Shown here in pieces: positions 8,463-17,638 of a DNA stretch of 64,000 bases. The first letter of the stretch is position 1, and each line of letters starts with the position of its first letter. The translations under genes and the position numbers were made by a program. The stretch lies in assembly GCF_900116285.1 (NCBI RefSeq), contig NZ_FPAJ01000006.1, forward strand, positions 102,778 through 166,777, read 5' to 3'. This DNA is from Sulfitobacter marinus (lineage in GTDB: Bacteria; Pseudomonadota; Alphaproteobacteria; Rhodobacterales; Rhodobacteraceae). The notes under the pieces are model-generated. The model was not told the DNA's origin. It searched no databases and saw nothing but the letters and a program-made list of their open reading frames with translations.

Positions 8463-8620
8463 CGGGCCGTCTCACATTTGCCCCAGTAATGGCGAGATGT
8501 CTTGACCTGTCGACCAAGATAGTATCTGAGTATTTAAGTAAGAAAACACTTTGCTCCTATTATGCCGCCCGCGTCGCCCATATTGGGACCGCCCGGCACC
8601 CAGTCAATCCGGAGGCACAT

Positions 8621-8812
8621 ATGGTACAGATCATCCAAACGCAGGTGCTCCGCAACCGTTCCGAGGGCGAGCGGATGTTCAATCCGGCGGATCCGGAGAC
8701 CAGACCAACATGTTGCAGACGCGAAGTGATGTATGACGCGCTGTGCGAAGGCGTGTGCGATACGGCCTGCTTAGAAGCCCTGTTTGATTGGCTGGATGAG
8801 CGCAAACAATGA
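8621..8812 (+). CDS. Small cysteine-rich protein of unknown function
   Basis: A 63-aa protein that I do not recognise. The start at 8621 is chosen because GGAGG stands seven bases upstream; longer frames to 8489 lack such a site. Five cysteines cluster in the second half (Cys31, 32, 42, 46, 50) in the pattern CC-x9-C-x3-C-x3-C, ending in an acidic amphipathic segment FDWLDERKQ. The pattern could bind a metal or form disulfides. It follows oxyR by about 160 bp on the same strand and precedes another small Cys protein (DUF1289), but its role is open. Confidence 0.55.
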   Translation: MVQIIQTQVLRNRSEGERMFNPADPETRPTCCRREVMYDALCEGVCDTACLEALFDWLDERKQ

Positions 8813-8964
8813 TGCAAACATGTGGTCGAGGTAAAGTAACGCGGGGCAGGGGACAATTTACCCTGTGGTGCCTTGGCAAGCGGTGCCTGTCCGCCTAGAA
8901 CTCCGCAGAATCTCCCTCTTGTACCTTTCCCCCCCAGCTTGATCACGGATCAGCAAGGTGTCTC

Positions 8965-9210
8965 ATGGCTAAAACCCCAAGCCCCTGCATCGATGTGTGC
9001 AAATTCAAACGCGAAGGCCATTGCATCGGTTGTTCGATGACAAAAGCTCAAAAATCGCTGTTCAAGTCGCTGAAAAAGGATGAACACCGTAGCGGTTTCA
9101 TTCAAATGTTAACTGCGCAACAAGAGCGGCTTGGAAAGTATACGCATTGGGACGCCGCGTATCGCAAAAAGCTGGCGAAACGCAAAATCGCGGCCGAGAA
9201 GGTTCTCTAG
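8965..9210 (+). CDS. DUF1289 domain-containing protein
   Basis: An 81-aa protein with the DUF1289 signature SPCIDVCKF-x5-CIGCSMT at residues 6-26, which contains four cysteines able to bind an iron-sulfur cluster or zinc. The C-terminal half is basic (KKLAKRKIAAEK). Such proteins are common in Proteobacteria and have no settled function. The stop codon lies inside a long hairpin that probably terminates transcription before the convergent second dps. Confidence 0.85.
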   Translation: MAKTPSPCIDVCKFKREGHCIGCSMTKAQKSLFKSLKKDEHRSGFIQMLTAQQERLGKYTHWDAAYRKKLAKRKIAAEKVL

Positions 9211-9219
9211 CCGCGATTT
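9185..9219. terminator. Terminator-like hairpin overlapping the DUF1289 stop codon
   Basis: AAATCGCGGC (9185-9194) pairs with GCCGCGATTT (9210-9219). Inside it, GAGAA (9196-9200) pairs with TTCTC (9203-9207), which makes one nearly continuous stem. The TAG stop (9208-9210) is part of the structure. It lies between two convergent genes and is flanked by A- and T-rich ends, so it could serve both strands. Confidence 0.6.
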
Positions 9220-9240
9220 AGTCTTGCAACTTGGTCTCTA

Positions 9241-9714
9241 TCAGCCCGCGAGATGCGCGCGCAGGAACCAAGCGAATTTTTCATGTGTCGTACCGCGCGA
9301 GATACATAAATCTTCGGTCAGTGTGTCGCCATGTTCGGCCGCCAATTCGCCGGCACCCGCAAGTGTAGAGGCCAGCGTTTGCTGCGCTTCCATCATGATG
9401 CGGATCATCTCTTTGTCTGTGGCGTGCCCATCATGTTCGCTGACTTTGGAACGCTTCAGCATACCGGCAAGCGTGCCTTCTGCATGGACGTCCAACGCGC
9501 GGACACGTTCGGCCAGATCGTCCTGGCCGATAAAGTGGTCTTCGTAAATCTTCTGGAAAAGATCATGAAGCGGGCCGAAACCCATGCCTTTAACATTCCA
9601 GTGGAAATTTTGCGCAAGCATCGTGGTCACGGCAGTTTCTGCGACGGACTGGTTCAATGCATCTGCGATGGCGGTTTTCGCGTCGGTGGTCAACGCTGCT
9701 GCGGTCTGAGTCAT
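9241..9714 (-). CDS. dps: Second Dps-family protein
   Basis: A 157-aa Dps-type ferritin, clearly distinct from the one at 7013-7456. Key elements are FHWNVKGMGFGPLHDLF near residues 37-53 and EDHFIGQDDLAERVRALD near 58-75, holding the His, Asp and Glu ferroxidase ligands. It has a short N-terminal extension before the first helix. It is convergent with the DUF1289 gene and faces a conserved unknown gene upstream. I see no OxyR-like site in the roughly 110-bp upstream gap, so its control may differ. Confidence 0.88.
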   Translation of the reverse strand: MTQTAAALTTDAKTAIADALNQSVAETAVTTMLAQNFHWNVKGMGFGPLHDLFQKIYEDHFIGQDDLAERVRALDVHAEGTLAGMLKRSKVSEHDGHATDKEMIRIMMEAQQTLASTLAGAGELAAEHGDTLTEDLCISRGTTHEKFAWFLRAHLAG

Positions 9715-9826
9715 CTGCTCACCCCAATTTTGGTGTTAAAATTTGTGGCTGGCTGGCGGGCAGCTTGCTTGCCTGACCATTAACATAGACGCCAAAATCG
9801 GTTTGCCAAGTCTTTTTAGAATTATT

Positions 9827-10267
9827 CTAAATCTGAGAGAATTGATCGGAAATTCTACCGAGCAGAAAACCTATATATCTACGGTCTGCGGGGGTAATCC
9901 GCGACTTTAATAAAAAGCTGAGATTGCTGGTTTCGTTGTCCCAAATGCAAAACAGGCAGCGCATGACCCATGATTCGTCAAACGACAGCTCGGCCGTGCC
10001 AGGGGCAAACCAGGTAATTTGCTTCTGTGCAGCAGCGGGAAGGCATTTGATAAAAGTTTCAACAAAAGTGCGCTTCGCGTCTTCGCCATCCATGGTCAAT
10101 AGCGCGCATGCCTCAAACAGGTCGGTGCGCGCGGCTGCGCGGCACGTCATTGCAGACAACCGCAACTGGTTCAGAATTGCGCGTTGCCCAGACGTCATAT
10201 CAAACGTTGGGGCAGGGCGCTCAAACGCGGTTTGCTCCATCACGTGCAGAGTAGAAAGTTGCGCCAT
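9827..10267 (-). CDS. Conserved protein of unknown function
   Basis: A 146-aa protein with no family that I recognise. It looks soluble, with no membrane segment, and is moderately rich in Cys and Trp (motifs WFAPGTAELSFDESW and RCLFCIWDNE in the middle). The composition and ATG start at 10267 look like a real gene, although the upstream ribosome binding site is weak. It follows a gene-poor stretch and precedes the second dps on the same strand by 112 bp. Confidence 0.55.
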   Translation of the reverse strand: MAQLSTLHVMEQTAFERPAPTFDMTSGQRAILNQLRLSAMTCRAAARTDLFEACALLTMDGEDAKRTFVETFIKCLPAAAQKQITWFAPGTAELSFDESWVMRCLFCIWDNETSNLSFLLKSRITPADRRYIGFLLGRISDQFSQI

Positions 10268-10841
10268 ATGCTGGGGTGCCCGCTTGTTCCGGTGAGCAGG
10301 TGAATCGCCCGCCCTTATTCCCGACTATAGTTATAAGGTATTAGCAAATATTCAAGCGCGAAAATTTAGTCTGTCGCAAAGTTTCGGAATATATGGGCCT
10401 GCGAGCGAACCTGTGATAGACGCCGCACGTTGGATTAGAAGGTGGGTATTAGAGCGTGACGATTGATTGCAAAGGCAGTCAATATCCCCAATCGGTGATC
10501 CTGTACGCGGTGTCATTGTGGATCATGCAGCCTTGAAACGTTGGGTGATCAATTGCATCTCCGATGATTGCGTTGGAGGCGCACATGATCCGCAAATAAC
10601 AATTCAAGCCGTCAGGTCAAGCTGCGTTCCAGCAATTTGCGGCACTCGCTGGATAAATATGTCAGCAGTACAGATTATTCCGTCCTATGATAGAGTTTAC
10701 GACAGAACCAACGATACTGTCCATCGGCTGTGACGCCTCAAAGGCCTTGATTTACCATGTTAGATTTAGTTCGATAAATCAATGTAGTATGTAACGTGGT
10801 AGTTTTGGAATCGACTGGACATCGTGGGAGGCAGCCAGCTA
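10268..10841. other. Gene-poor, AT-richer stretch at the left edge of the accessory island
   Basis: I see no intact gene here. Base composition is visibly more AT-rich than the flanking housekeeping genes. A short plus-strand segment near 10507-10551 translates to RGVIVDHAALKRWVI, which resembles a piece of IS6-family transposases, but it is too short to call. The stretch leads into a broken oxidase gene and then an IS1380 remnant, which suggests decayed mobile DNA. Confidence 0.4.
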
Positions 10842-11462
10842 ATGAATATGGTTGCTGAAATGACAGCAGACGCTCGGGAGGAGCTTTTGCAGCAGTTGGC
10901 GAACGTCGTCGGGCCGTGGCATGTGATGGCTGGCGACAGCGATCTTGCGGCAACATATCGCGAGGATTGGACGGACCAGTTCGAGGGAATTCCATTGGCC
11001 GTCGTGAGCCCTAAATCAACGGAAGAGGTCGCGGATACTGTTAAAACCTGTGCCAAGTTAGGCATCTCCGTGGTGCCCTCAGGCGGGCGCAGCATAACTG
11101 TCGAAGCCGGCGTGTTCTTACAGACCGCGCAAGAGGCTGCGAGCGATGCCGATCTTATATTCCCGCTGACCTTCGGAGCGCAGGGCAGTGCTATGATCGG
11201 CGGCGGGCTTTAGACCAATGCGCGCGGCTCCAACGTTGTGCGCTACGGCACAACGCGCGAGCTTGGGATCGGAATCGAGGCCGTTTTGCCCGATGGGTCA
11301 ATCATCGAGGCGCTCACCAGATTGCTCAAAGATAACGCGGGCTATGACCTCAAAGACTTGCTGATCGGCGCGGAAGGTACGCTGGGCGTTATCACCGCTG
11401 CCGTTTTCAAATTGTCGCCTAAGCCGCTGGTTCGAACCACAGGATTCTTGGCGCTAGCATCG
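10842..11462 (+). pseudogene. Broken FAD-linked oxidase (GlcD/D-lactate dehydrogenase family)
   Basis: The start ATG at 10842 follows GGGAGG. The first part matches the N-terminus of FAD/FMN-containing dehydrogenases (PLAVVSPKSTEEVADTVK, then GISVVPSGGR). About 30 residues that normally lie between SGGR and ITVEAGV are missing. A TAG stop at 11211-11213 interrupts the conserved GGNLATNAGG segment (here GGGL-stop-TNARG). The frame then continues through VRYGTTRELGIGIEAVLPDG and the YDLKDLLIGAEGTLGVITAA motif to about 11460, where similarity ends at an IS1380 remnant. Internal deletion, nonsense change and lost C-terminus make it a pseudogene. Confidence 0.85.
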
Positions 11463-11936
11463 CACATCGGCTGACGCGGCCGGTGGGACGCACCTCAAAG
11501 AGCAAGGTGAAGCGGTTCTTCGAGGACTTCCAGTATCAGGCCGCATCCTAGGATAAGCCCGCCGGGGCATTGCCAAGATCGAGTGGCATCTGGATGAGTT
11601 GTGCCCCGTGTGGGCTTCATCGTCACGAACCTGCCCGTGGAGCCCGACTGGGTGGTGCGGTTCTACAACCAGCGCGGCACGGCCGAGCAGCACATCAAGG
11701 ATGGCAAATACGCCTTCCGCTGGACGCGCCTGTCGTGCAATCGGTTCCGCGACAACGAGGTGCGGCTGCAGTTGCACGCGCTGGCTTACAACCTCGCCAC
11801 CTTCTTGCGCTGCATCGCACTGCCCGAGGAAATATTGGGCTGGTCGCTCACCAGCCCGCGACTCAAGTTGATCAAGATTGACGCCCGCGCCATCACCGTC
11901 CAACGCCTTCGAGCGCCCCCGACCAGCGTGTGACTG
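11463..11936 (+). mobile_element. IS1380-family transposase remnant (C-terminal part)
   Basis: Only the C-terminal third of a DDE transposase remains. KVKRFFEDFQYQAAS is followed by an in-frame TAG where SWDK is expected (around 11550), then by a frame change. After that YNQRGTAEQHIKDGKYAF, RWTRLSCNRF and RLQLHALAYNLATFLR are clear, typical of IS1380 elements. The last frame ends at 11933. It sits directly on the broken end of the FAD oxidase, and no second copy or intact inverted repeats were identified. Confidence 0.8.
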
Positions 11937-12180
11937 CAATCCCGACCCAAACTGAACGAAAGCGGTTCAACAGGTCCGTCAGACCCGCTGAGAATTTCGC
12001 TGCCGGATCAGGATGTTGCGAGTTCGCGGCTCGATCCGCTCAGATCAAAGCGTTTGCGCGACCGCAGATGCCGCTCGGGATGAAAAGCACTTGTTCAGTG
12101 GCCAGAATTAGGTGATGTTGCTTTCAAACGGCAGACCACTTGGGGAATGTCGGCTCAAGCCCCACTGCACAGGTCATATC

Positions 12181-15100
12181 ATGACACCGAACACTCCACA
12201 GATTTTGCGACTACTTAGCTTCACCTTTCACCGTGGTTTCTTCGTTCTTTTTTTCGTTTCGCTGTCACTTTTTGGAGTAGTATATTTCGAACCTAAAATA
12301 ATTCACTCGGGCTTTGTAGAGCAGCTAACCGTCGGTGGCGGTATTTTGGAAGATGCGGATAAAAACCGCGATATTAGATTTCTTTGGTGGATGTTGTCGT
12401 GGCAAATGGCGTCTCTGATAGTAATCGCAGCACTGCTGCGGCAGAGTTACGGCATTTGGCGAGGAGTATTCTTTTCGCTACTTGCAGTGGCAGGCCTTTT
12501 GACCGTAGCACAACTTGTCTCACTCGATAGCGCGTCTTTTCAGACTCAAATTCTCTTCGGCAGCCTGCTTGCGAGTGGTGGTATCGCATTTACGTCGGAC
12601 AGAGAAAACTGGTCCCAATTGTACGGCATCGGGTTTCTTGTCGCCGTCTCAGCCAGTGTTGTTGCGCAGGAGATGGCTGAGTTGAGCGCTGTAGGGGTCA
12701 TTGCTGTTGCACTTCCAGCCACCATTTTCTTGATGCATGTTTCGGGGCCAGATGCGCTCCGCTGGGCAGGATCAATAAGTGCGCTGATCATGGCAGGAGT
12801 ATCTGCAGCGTCGGCACCTATTCGTTGGGTCGGGCTGGAGGGGGCGCACCTGTCCATCCTTGACGGATTGCACGCACTTCTCGCTATAGTGTTGATCATC
12901 GAGGCCGTGTGGGTGTTTCGCGCAAGGCGTGAAGGCGGCTCGTTCACTGGGGTGCTCCCCCGCATTTCCACGGCATTAGCCATTGTGGTTCTGACAGGGC
13001 CAGCTATGATCCACCCAGTTATTCCGTTAGATGACTATCATTTCGGAGAAAAATTGCTAGCGGCACAAGCGTTTTATTCGGGGGCCGGATGGTTCACCGA
13101 ATTTTTCTCACCTCATGGCCTGTCCAACGCAACGGGCGGTTTCGCGGCCTGGTTGCTCGGCGATCCGACGGCGAGCGGCATCTTGGTGGGGGAAAGGATT
13201 CTTCTGCTTTACGCCTGGGGGACGCTGGTAGTACTTCTGCTGTGTCGCCTCGGGCCGCTTCCGGCGCTCCTTTTTGCGCTCGTTATTCCCGAAATCCCCC
13301 ATGTCATCTATCTCACGCTTAACCTCGTCCTAGGTTTGGCGATTGTGAGCCTGCGCCGTCCCTCCGTTGCGGGCGCAGGCGGCGTGGCGGTGGCTGTCTT
13401 CGGCGCGCTTTTCAACGGCGGGCTCGGAGCCGCGGCAGCCATCGTCATAGCACTTTCCGGCGTCATTCTTCACGGAAGGCGGGGCCGCTGGGATTTCATA
13501 GCCTTTTGCGCAGGTAGCATCGCATCGGGTGTAGTGATCCTCGTACTTTTCCATGAGCAGCTCCTTGGGTATTTAGCGTTCCTCACCGTGTCTTCTGCCG
13601 CCAACCTCACGATCTACGGGAATGGCAGTTTTTCTGTGATCGAGCATCACTTCGACAACTTCCTCTATGTCTTCGCGCCGGTCCTGACTCTGGCAGTAGC
13701 GGCCATTGTGGGTAGCAAGCAATGGCGCGACAGCGAGGCGCTGCCCTTCTGGCTGAAGTCTCTCTTGGTGATCGTGCCGACAACGGCACTGGCCATCATA
13801 ATGAACCCCTATGCCACCGGCCGCCTCGATTTTGGAGACCGGGGCATGATCACGACTGTCGCGCTAATGGTGTTTGCGACTGTTTGGCTGTCTTCGTTTT
13901 TCAAGAGGCGCAACCCACCCTTGGTGGCCAGTTTGCTGAGCGTCCTGCTCATTGGCATCATGGCCAATCAGCGAACCAGTTTCGAGCGGCTGTCCCTTCC
14001 ACCGGTGCACCTTGAACTCCGCGGCGAGATAGCGGAGGATATGCCAACGCTCGGGTGGGGCGCGGCACATGGCGCGCATCTGGCGATGCTACGTGATGTC
14101 AACGGTGTCGTGAACGCTGTTCTGGAACCTGGCGAAACATTCTTGAATCTCACCAACAGGAATGCCTTCTATTTTTACTTCGACCGTGCGAATCCGGTGC
14201 CCATCGCCAGCACCTACAACGCTGCACCCGGAGACTTTCAACGGCAGTTCACAGAAGCCAGCGAATTAAGCCTTCCGGCCCTCGCCATTCTGGCCGTGAA
14301 CAATATTGAGCACGACGGCATCAGTCTGCCGCTCAGAAGCCACCACATCTTCGAATTCGTCGAGACGCACTATGTCCCGTTCGTGGTCAACGGCAACGTT
14401 TACGGTATCAGAACCGATCTGACAGAACGGCTGACAGGGCAGGGCAACCGCGAGGCCCCGGTCCTGGGCGATGCACAAACCTTCCGCACAGGCAGCTATA
14501 CCGACGCAAACTGGCACAATGGCGTGGCCGTTGGCGAAAACGCGGCGGTGTGGTCCTTTGCGGTGCAGCCAAGCATGACAGGATTATTGGAGGCGGGTGA
14601 CAGGCTCGCGTTTTCCGATGGTGTGAACCGTGAGGTGACCCGCGTGGAAGGTGCCAGCATACGCGTGGCCCCGCCCCTTCCCGCTCACTTCACCGATGAT
14701 CCGACACCGCCCATCTTCACGGTACAAAATCGCACGTTTCCGGCCGAACTCATCTGGGCCAATGTGCTTCATCAGCAGTATCTCTGGCGCATTCCATCGT
14801 CTTGGGGGCGCTCGGTCTTGAACCTTTCGGACCAAATTGGCGGTTTGCAGCAACTCACTGATCCGGCATTTTACGGCACTGTCGCGGAACCAGGCACAAC
14901 GGATGTCTTTCGGGTAACAAACAGTGATCCAATGTGGATTTACGCCCCGCCGGAACCGCTGATACCCTCCGAGGGCAGTGACATACTTTCCCTTGACGCC
15001 GAATGCGTCGGATCTGATGTGCATCCGATCGTGAGCGTCTACTGGAGAAGCCCCGACACCCCGTTTTCCGAGCGCAACATGGTCAATTTCGAAGCGAGTA

Positions 15101-15243
15101 ATCGCAAGAACCTCGTACCGCTCGACACGACTCTGCGATGGCGGTCGTTGCCCGCCATCGCAGAGATCAGGATAGACATCGCCAATCCAAGCGCATGCGC
15201 GTTGGTGTCCCTAGGCAATGTGGCGATGCTGGAACGGTTGTGA
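12181..15243 (+). CDS. Large multi-spanning membrane protein, possibly a GT-C-like glycosyltransferase
   Basis: This protein has 1020 aa from ATG 12181, or 1043 aa from GTG 12112. The N-terminal 600 residues contain many hydrophobic helices. After about residue 620 the chain becomes soluble and beta-rich, probably periplasmic, with runs such as DRLAFSDGVNREVTRVEG. A PLDDYHFGEKL motif near residue 284 resembles the acidic first-loop motif of GT-C glycosyltransferases that use lipid-linked sugars. No family is recognised with certainty. It converges with a GT2/GtrA operon, the usual partner set of a GT-C enzyme in lipid-linked sugar transfer, so a role in decorating a surface glycan is plausible. 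The 5' part is more AT-rich than its neighbours. Confidence 0.7.
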   Translation: MTPNTPQILRLLSFTFHRGFFVLFFVSLSLFGVVYFEPKIIHSGFVEQLTVGGGILEDADKNRDIRFLWWMLSWQMASLIVIAALLRQSYGIWRGVFFSLLAVAGLLTVAQLVSLDSASFQTQILFGSLLASGGIAFTSDRENWSQLYGIGFLVAVSASVVAQEMAELSAVGVIAVALPATIFLMHVSGPDALRWAGSISALIMAGVSAASAPIRWVGLEGAHLSILDGLHALLAIVLIIEAVWVFRARREGGSFTGVLPRISTALAIVVLTGPAMIHPVIPLDDYHFGEKLLAAQAFYSGAGWFTEFFSPHGLSNATGGFAAWLLGDPTASGILVGERILLLYAWGTLVVLLLCRLGPLPALLFALVIPEIPHVIYLTLNLVLGLAIVSLRRPSVAGAGGVAVAVFGALFNGGLGAAAAIVIALSGVILHGRRGRWDFIAFCAGSIASGVVILVLFHEQLLGYLAFLTVSSAANLTIYGNGSFSVIEHHFDNFLYVFAPVLTLAVAAIVGSKQWRDSEALPFWLKSLLVIVPTTALAIIMNPYATGRLDFGDRGMITTVALMVFATVWLSSFFKRRNPPLVASLLSVLLIGIMANQRTSFERLSLPPVHLELRGEIAEDMPTLGWGAAHGAHLAMLRDVNGVVNAVLEPGETFLNLTNRNAFYFYFDRANPVPIASTYNAAPGDFQRQFTEASELSLPALAILAVNNIEHDGISLPLRSHHIFEFVETHYVPFVVNGNVYGIRTDLTERLTGQGNREAPVLGDAQTFRTGSYTDANWHNGVAVGENAAVWSFAVQPSMTGLLEAGDRLAFSDGVNREVTRVEGASIRVAPPLPAHFTDDPTPPIFTVQNRTFPAELIWANVLHQQYLWRIPSSWGRSVLNLSDQIGGLQQLTDPAFYGTVAEPGTTDVFRVTNSDPMWIYAPPEPLIPSEGSDILSLDAECVGSDVHPIVSVYWRSPDTPFSERNMVNFEASNRKNLVPLDTTLRWRSLPAIAEIRIDIANPSACALVSLGNVAMLERL

Positions 15244-15267
15244 AACGGCAACGCACGCCGTTCCCTG

Positions 15268-16092
15268 TCAAGGTTTGTATGCGCCGAGTGCGACAGCGAA
15301 GGTCTGCTTCAGAACGTCCCACTTGCCCTTTAGGCCCGTGATCTTGGTCGGCGTGGCTGCGTTTTCAGGATAGATGCGCTGCACCGGCACGTGGCAGATT
15401 TTCATCCCGATCTGGCCAGCGCGGACGGTCAAGTAGAACAGAAGCTCGTAACTTTCGAAGACTTGCCGGAACGGGCGCACACGCGGATCCATCAGGTAGC
15501 GTGCCGAATAGGCACGGAACCCGTTTGTGGTGTCGGTATACCAATGCCTGCCTGCGAGGCTCAGAACTGGCGCGTGAATGAACCGGTTCGCGATGGTTCG
15601 CTCTAAGGGTGTGTTCTCAGCCACCCCGCTCGGCAGGTACCGCGATCCCTGCACATAGTCGCAGCCCGCCAACAGCTTCCCAACCATGTCTGAAACGGAA
15701 TCGACACCGTCCTTGCCATTGCCGTCGATCGTAACGATGCCCTCATACCCCTCCCGAAGGCACCACGCATAGGCCATGCGAAGCTGCGCGCTTAGTTTGC
15801 CCTGGCCGGTTTTCACTAGAACGGCGCGCACGCCGGCACCCGACACGAAATCGGCCTCAAGCGATCCATCCGACGACCCACCATCGGCAACGATAACGTC
15901 GACGTCGAGATTGGCGTCCCGGATACGCATCAGTTGCGCGCGGATTCGCTCGCCCTCATTGATGACTGGGATCACGAGTGCATGGGCGTGGCGCCGGTCG
16001 TCATATTTAGCCAATTCGAAGCTCGGCACGTCCCAGTCGTCTGAGAATTTGAGATTCGTTATGGACGTTTCGTTTCCGACACTTGAAGTCAC
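15268..16092 (-). CDS. Family 2 glycosyltransferase (dolichyl/undecaprenyl-phosphate sugar transferase-like)
   Basis: A 274-aa GT2 enzyme with no membrane helices. Motifs are LVIPVINEGERI (39-50), VADGGSSDGS (68-77) and DGNGKDG (123-129) in place of the usual DxD, then QGSRYLPSGV. This resembles DPM1/GtrB-type enzymes that load a sugar onto a polyprenyl phosphate. The start is a GTG at 16092 preceded by AGGAGG; no in-frame ATG fits. It follows the GtrA gene by 11 bp in the same operon, which supports a flippase plus lipid-sugar synthase pairing. Confidence 0.83.
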   Translation of the reverse strand: MTSSVGNETSITNLKFSDDWDVPSFELAKYDDRRHAHALVIPVINEGERIRAQLMRIRDANLDVDVIVADGGSSDGSLEADFVSGAGVRAVLVKTGQGKLSAQLRMAYAWCLREGYEGIVTIDGNGKDGVDSVSDMVGKLLAGCDYVQGSRYLPSGVAENTPLERTIANRFIHAPVLSLAGRHWYTDTTNGFRAYSARYLMDPRVRPFRQVFESYELLFYLTVRAGQIGMKICHVPVQRIYPENAATPTKITGLKGKWDVLKQTFAVALGAYKP

Positions 16093-16103
16093 GTGCCTGC
16101 CTC

Positions 16104-16490
16104 CTATTCATCTGGGATCTTGCGAAAAACGAAATACTTGCTGATGAGGAAATTCACCAAATATGACACGCACGCTCCGGCTACTAGGACGGCCAATGCG
16201 TGCTCCTCGCCAAAGAGTATAGCCAATATCGCGACCGTGCCCACACGTGTGCCCACCGTCGCTGTGAGCCCGAGCCCGTAGCGGAAAGCGCGTTTAATCG
16301 AGAGCTTCCGGGACGCATTTTGGAACGTCCAGAGCTCATGGGCGATGTAATTTGCTCCCGCCGCAGTCACCAAACCCAGCAAAGCTGCCATCCAAAGTGG
16401 CAGGCCAAACACCCGCGATGCGACCCAGGCCAGCGCCAGATCCAGCATGAGGCCCGCCAGGGCAACGGCAAAAAATCGCGCCGCTTCCAT
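16104..16490 (-). CDS. GtrA-like membrane protein
   Basis: A 128-aa protein with four predicted membrane helices, matching the GtrA/DPMS family: FxxVGxxxxxxDxxLxW-like start (FFAVALAGLMLDLALAW), a central NYIAHELWTF and the C-terminal NFLISKYFVFRK. GtrA proteins are thought to flip or help transfer undecaprenyl-linked sugars. The ATG at 16490 overlaps the upstream oxidoreductase stop by one base (TGATG). It stands between a GT2 gene and an FAD oxidoreductase. Confidence 0.87.
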   Translation of the reverse strand: MEAARFFAVALAGLMLDLALAWVASRVFGLPLWMAALLGLVTAAGANYIAHELWTFQNASRKLSIKRAFRYGLGLTATVGTRVGTVAILAILFGEEHALAVLVAGACVSYLVNFLISKYFVFRKIPDE

Positions 16491-17638
16491 CAAGCCGGAT
16501 TGCCAAGCAAAAGTCGCATGTCCGCCGTGGCGAACTCCAAGTTCGTCTCACGAACCAGGTCAAACAGATCGTAGATGTTGTCGATCTTGCCGCCAAGTAT
16601 GGAGATGACGTGGCTCCCGGTGGGTTTCTGCTGATAGAGGATTGGACGACCGTCATCGCGTTCGTTCTTGGTCAGAACTGTTTTCACATCGAAGAGCGAG
16701 CGGTGCGGCACGGCGCGTTCAAGGCACGGCAGGTAGCGTTGGCCATCCCGGATCATGAATTGGGCCCGGCTTTCCGGAGTGGCTGATGCAAACCGCTGAT
16801 AGGCCGACGGCGCGCCAGGCCGATCGGTCCAGCTATCATGGGGCGTGTAGCGGACATGCGTTAGCGAATAGAGTCCGTCGGCCGGGTAAGGCATGCAGGA
16901 GAAAAAGGGCCCGTCCATAACCGTGACGCCCAGCCCGACCAGTTCCTCGGGCGGCTCCACCAAGGCGATTTCCGCGAGTTCGTGTTTGACTTGAGCCTGC
17001 GGCAGGTTAGCCCGCTGCAAAACATCGTTGATCTGCGCGTAAGTGACATTGAACGCATATCGCGCGGTTACGGTCGTTCCATCCGACAAAGCCGCTTCGA
17101 CACCGTTTCGGTGGTCGTCCAAGCCAGTAAGCTCCGTGGAATTTCGCACGTCGACTCCGACTTCGTGCAGGCGTTGGGCCAATTGCCGGCGCAGCACCGA
17201 ATAGTCGAAGGCGGCTTCTGTCGCGGCAAAAACCCCTTCCACCATTTCCGGGTTAAACAGGGCGGCTTGTCCGCGCAGCGCAGGGCGGATCGGCGCGCCC
17301 ATATCGCGAAACATCCGATAGAATCGCTTGGACGAAACCTTAGATCGCCGTCGGGCGATCGCATACAGCATCTGGAAGTCGCCTACCACCGCCTCGGGGA
17401 AATCGGCCACGAAACGCTGGTGGAGCAGCATAGATTTCACCGCCGTCAACGGAGACCGCGGATAATGGAACCCGGTGTGAACGCGCGCTTGGTTCACGCG
17501 CGAAGCACGATCAAGAAGTGTGTCTCCGGCCTCGACCAGAATCACTCGATCCGAAATTGACCGCAGGTAAAGTGCAAGACAACAACCGTAAAATCCGCCG
17601 CCGATGATCAGGTAGTCTGCCTTGACCTGCTTGCTCAT
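16490..17638 (-). CDS. FAD-dependent oxidoreductase (DAO-like)
   Basis: A 382-aa soluble flavoprotein. The dinucleotide-binding motif is YLIIGGGFYGCCLALYL at 9-25, followed by a glycerol-3-phosphate/amino-acid oxidase-like ARVHTGFHYPRS. The C-terminal ISILGGKIDNIYDL closes the FAD site. Such enzymes occur in surface-glycan clusters, where they may oxidise a sugar or amino-sugar. It overlaps its neighbours on both sides by one to four bases. The substrate is unknown. Confidence 0.78.
   Translation of the reverse strand: MSKQVKADYLIIGGGFYGCCLALYLRSISDRVILVEAGDTLLDRASRVNQARVHTGFHYPRSPLTAVKSMLLHQRFVADFPEAVVGDFQMLYAIARRRSKVSSKRFYRMFRDMGAPIRPALRGQAALFNPEMVEGVFAATEAAFDYSVLRRQLAQRLHEVGVDVRNSTELTGLDDHRNGVEAALSDGTTVTARYAFNVTYAQINDVLQRANLPQAQVKHELAEIALVEPPEELVGLGVTVMDGPFFSCMPYPADGLYSLTHVRYTPHDSWTDRPGAPSAYQRFASATPESRAQFMIRDGQRYLPCLERAVPHRSLFDVKTVLTKNERDDGRPILYQQKPTGSHVISILGGKIDNIYDLFDLVRETNLEFATADMRLLLGNPA

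Noticed and set aside
10467..10733. 88-codon plus-strand frame in the gap before the broken oxidase
   Set aside because: Only a 15-residue stretch (RGVIVDHAALKRWVI) resembles IS6 transposases. The rest does not, and the start is unsupported, so it is at most a mobile-element scrap.
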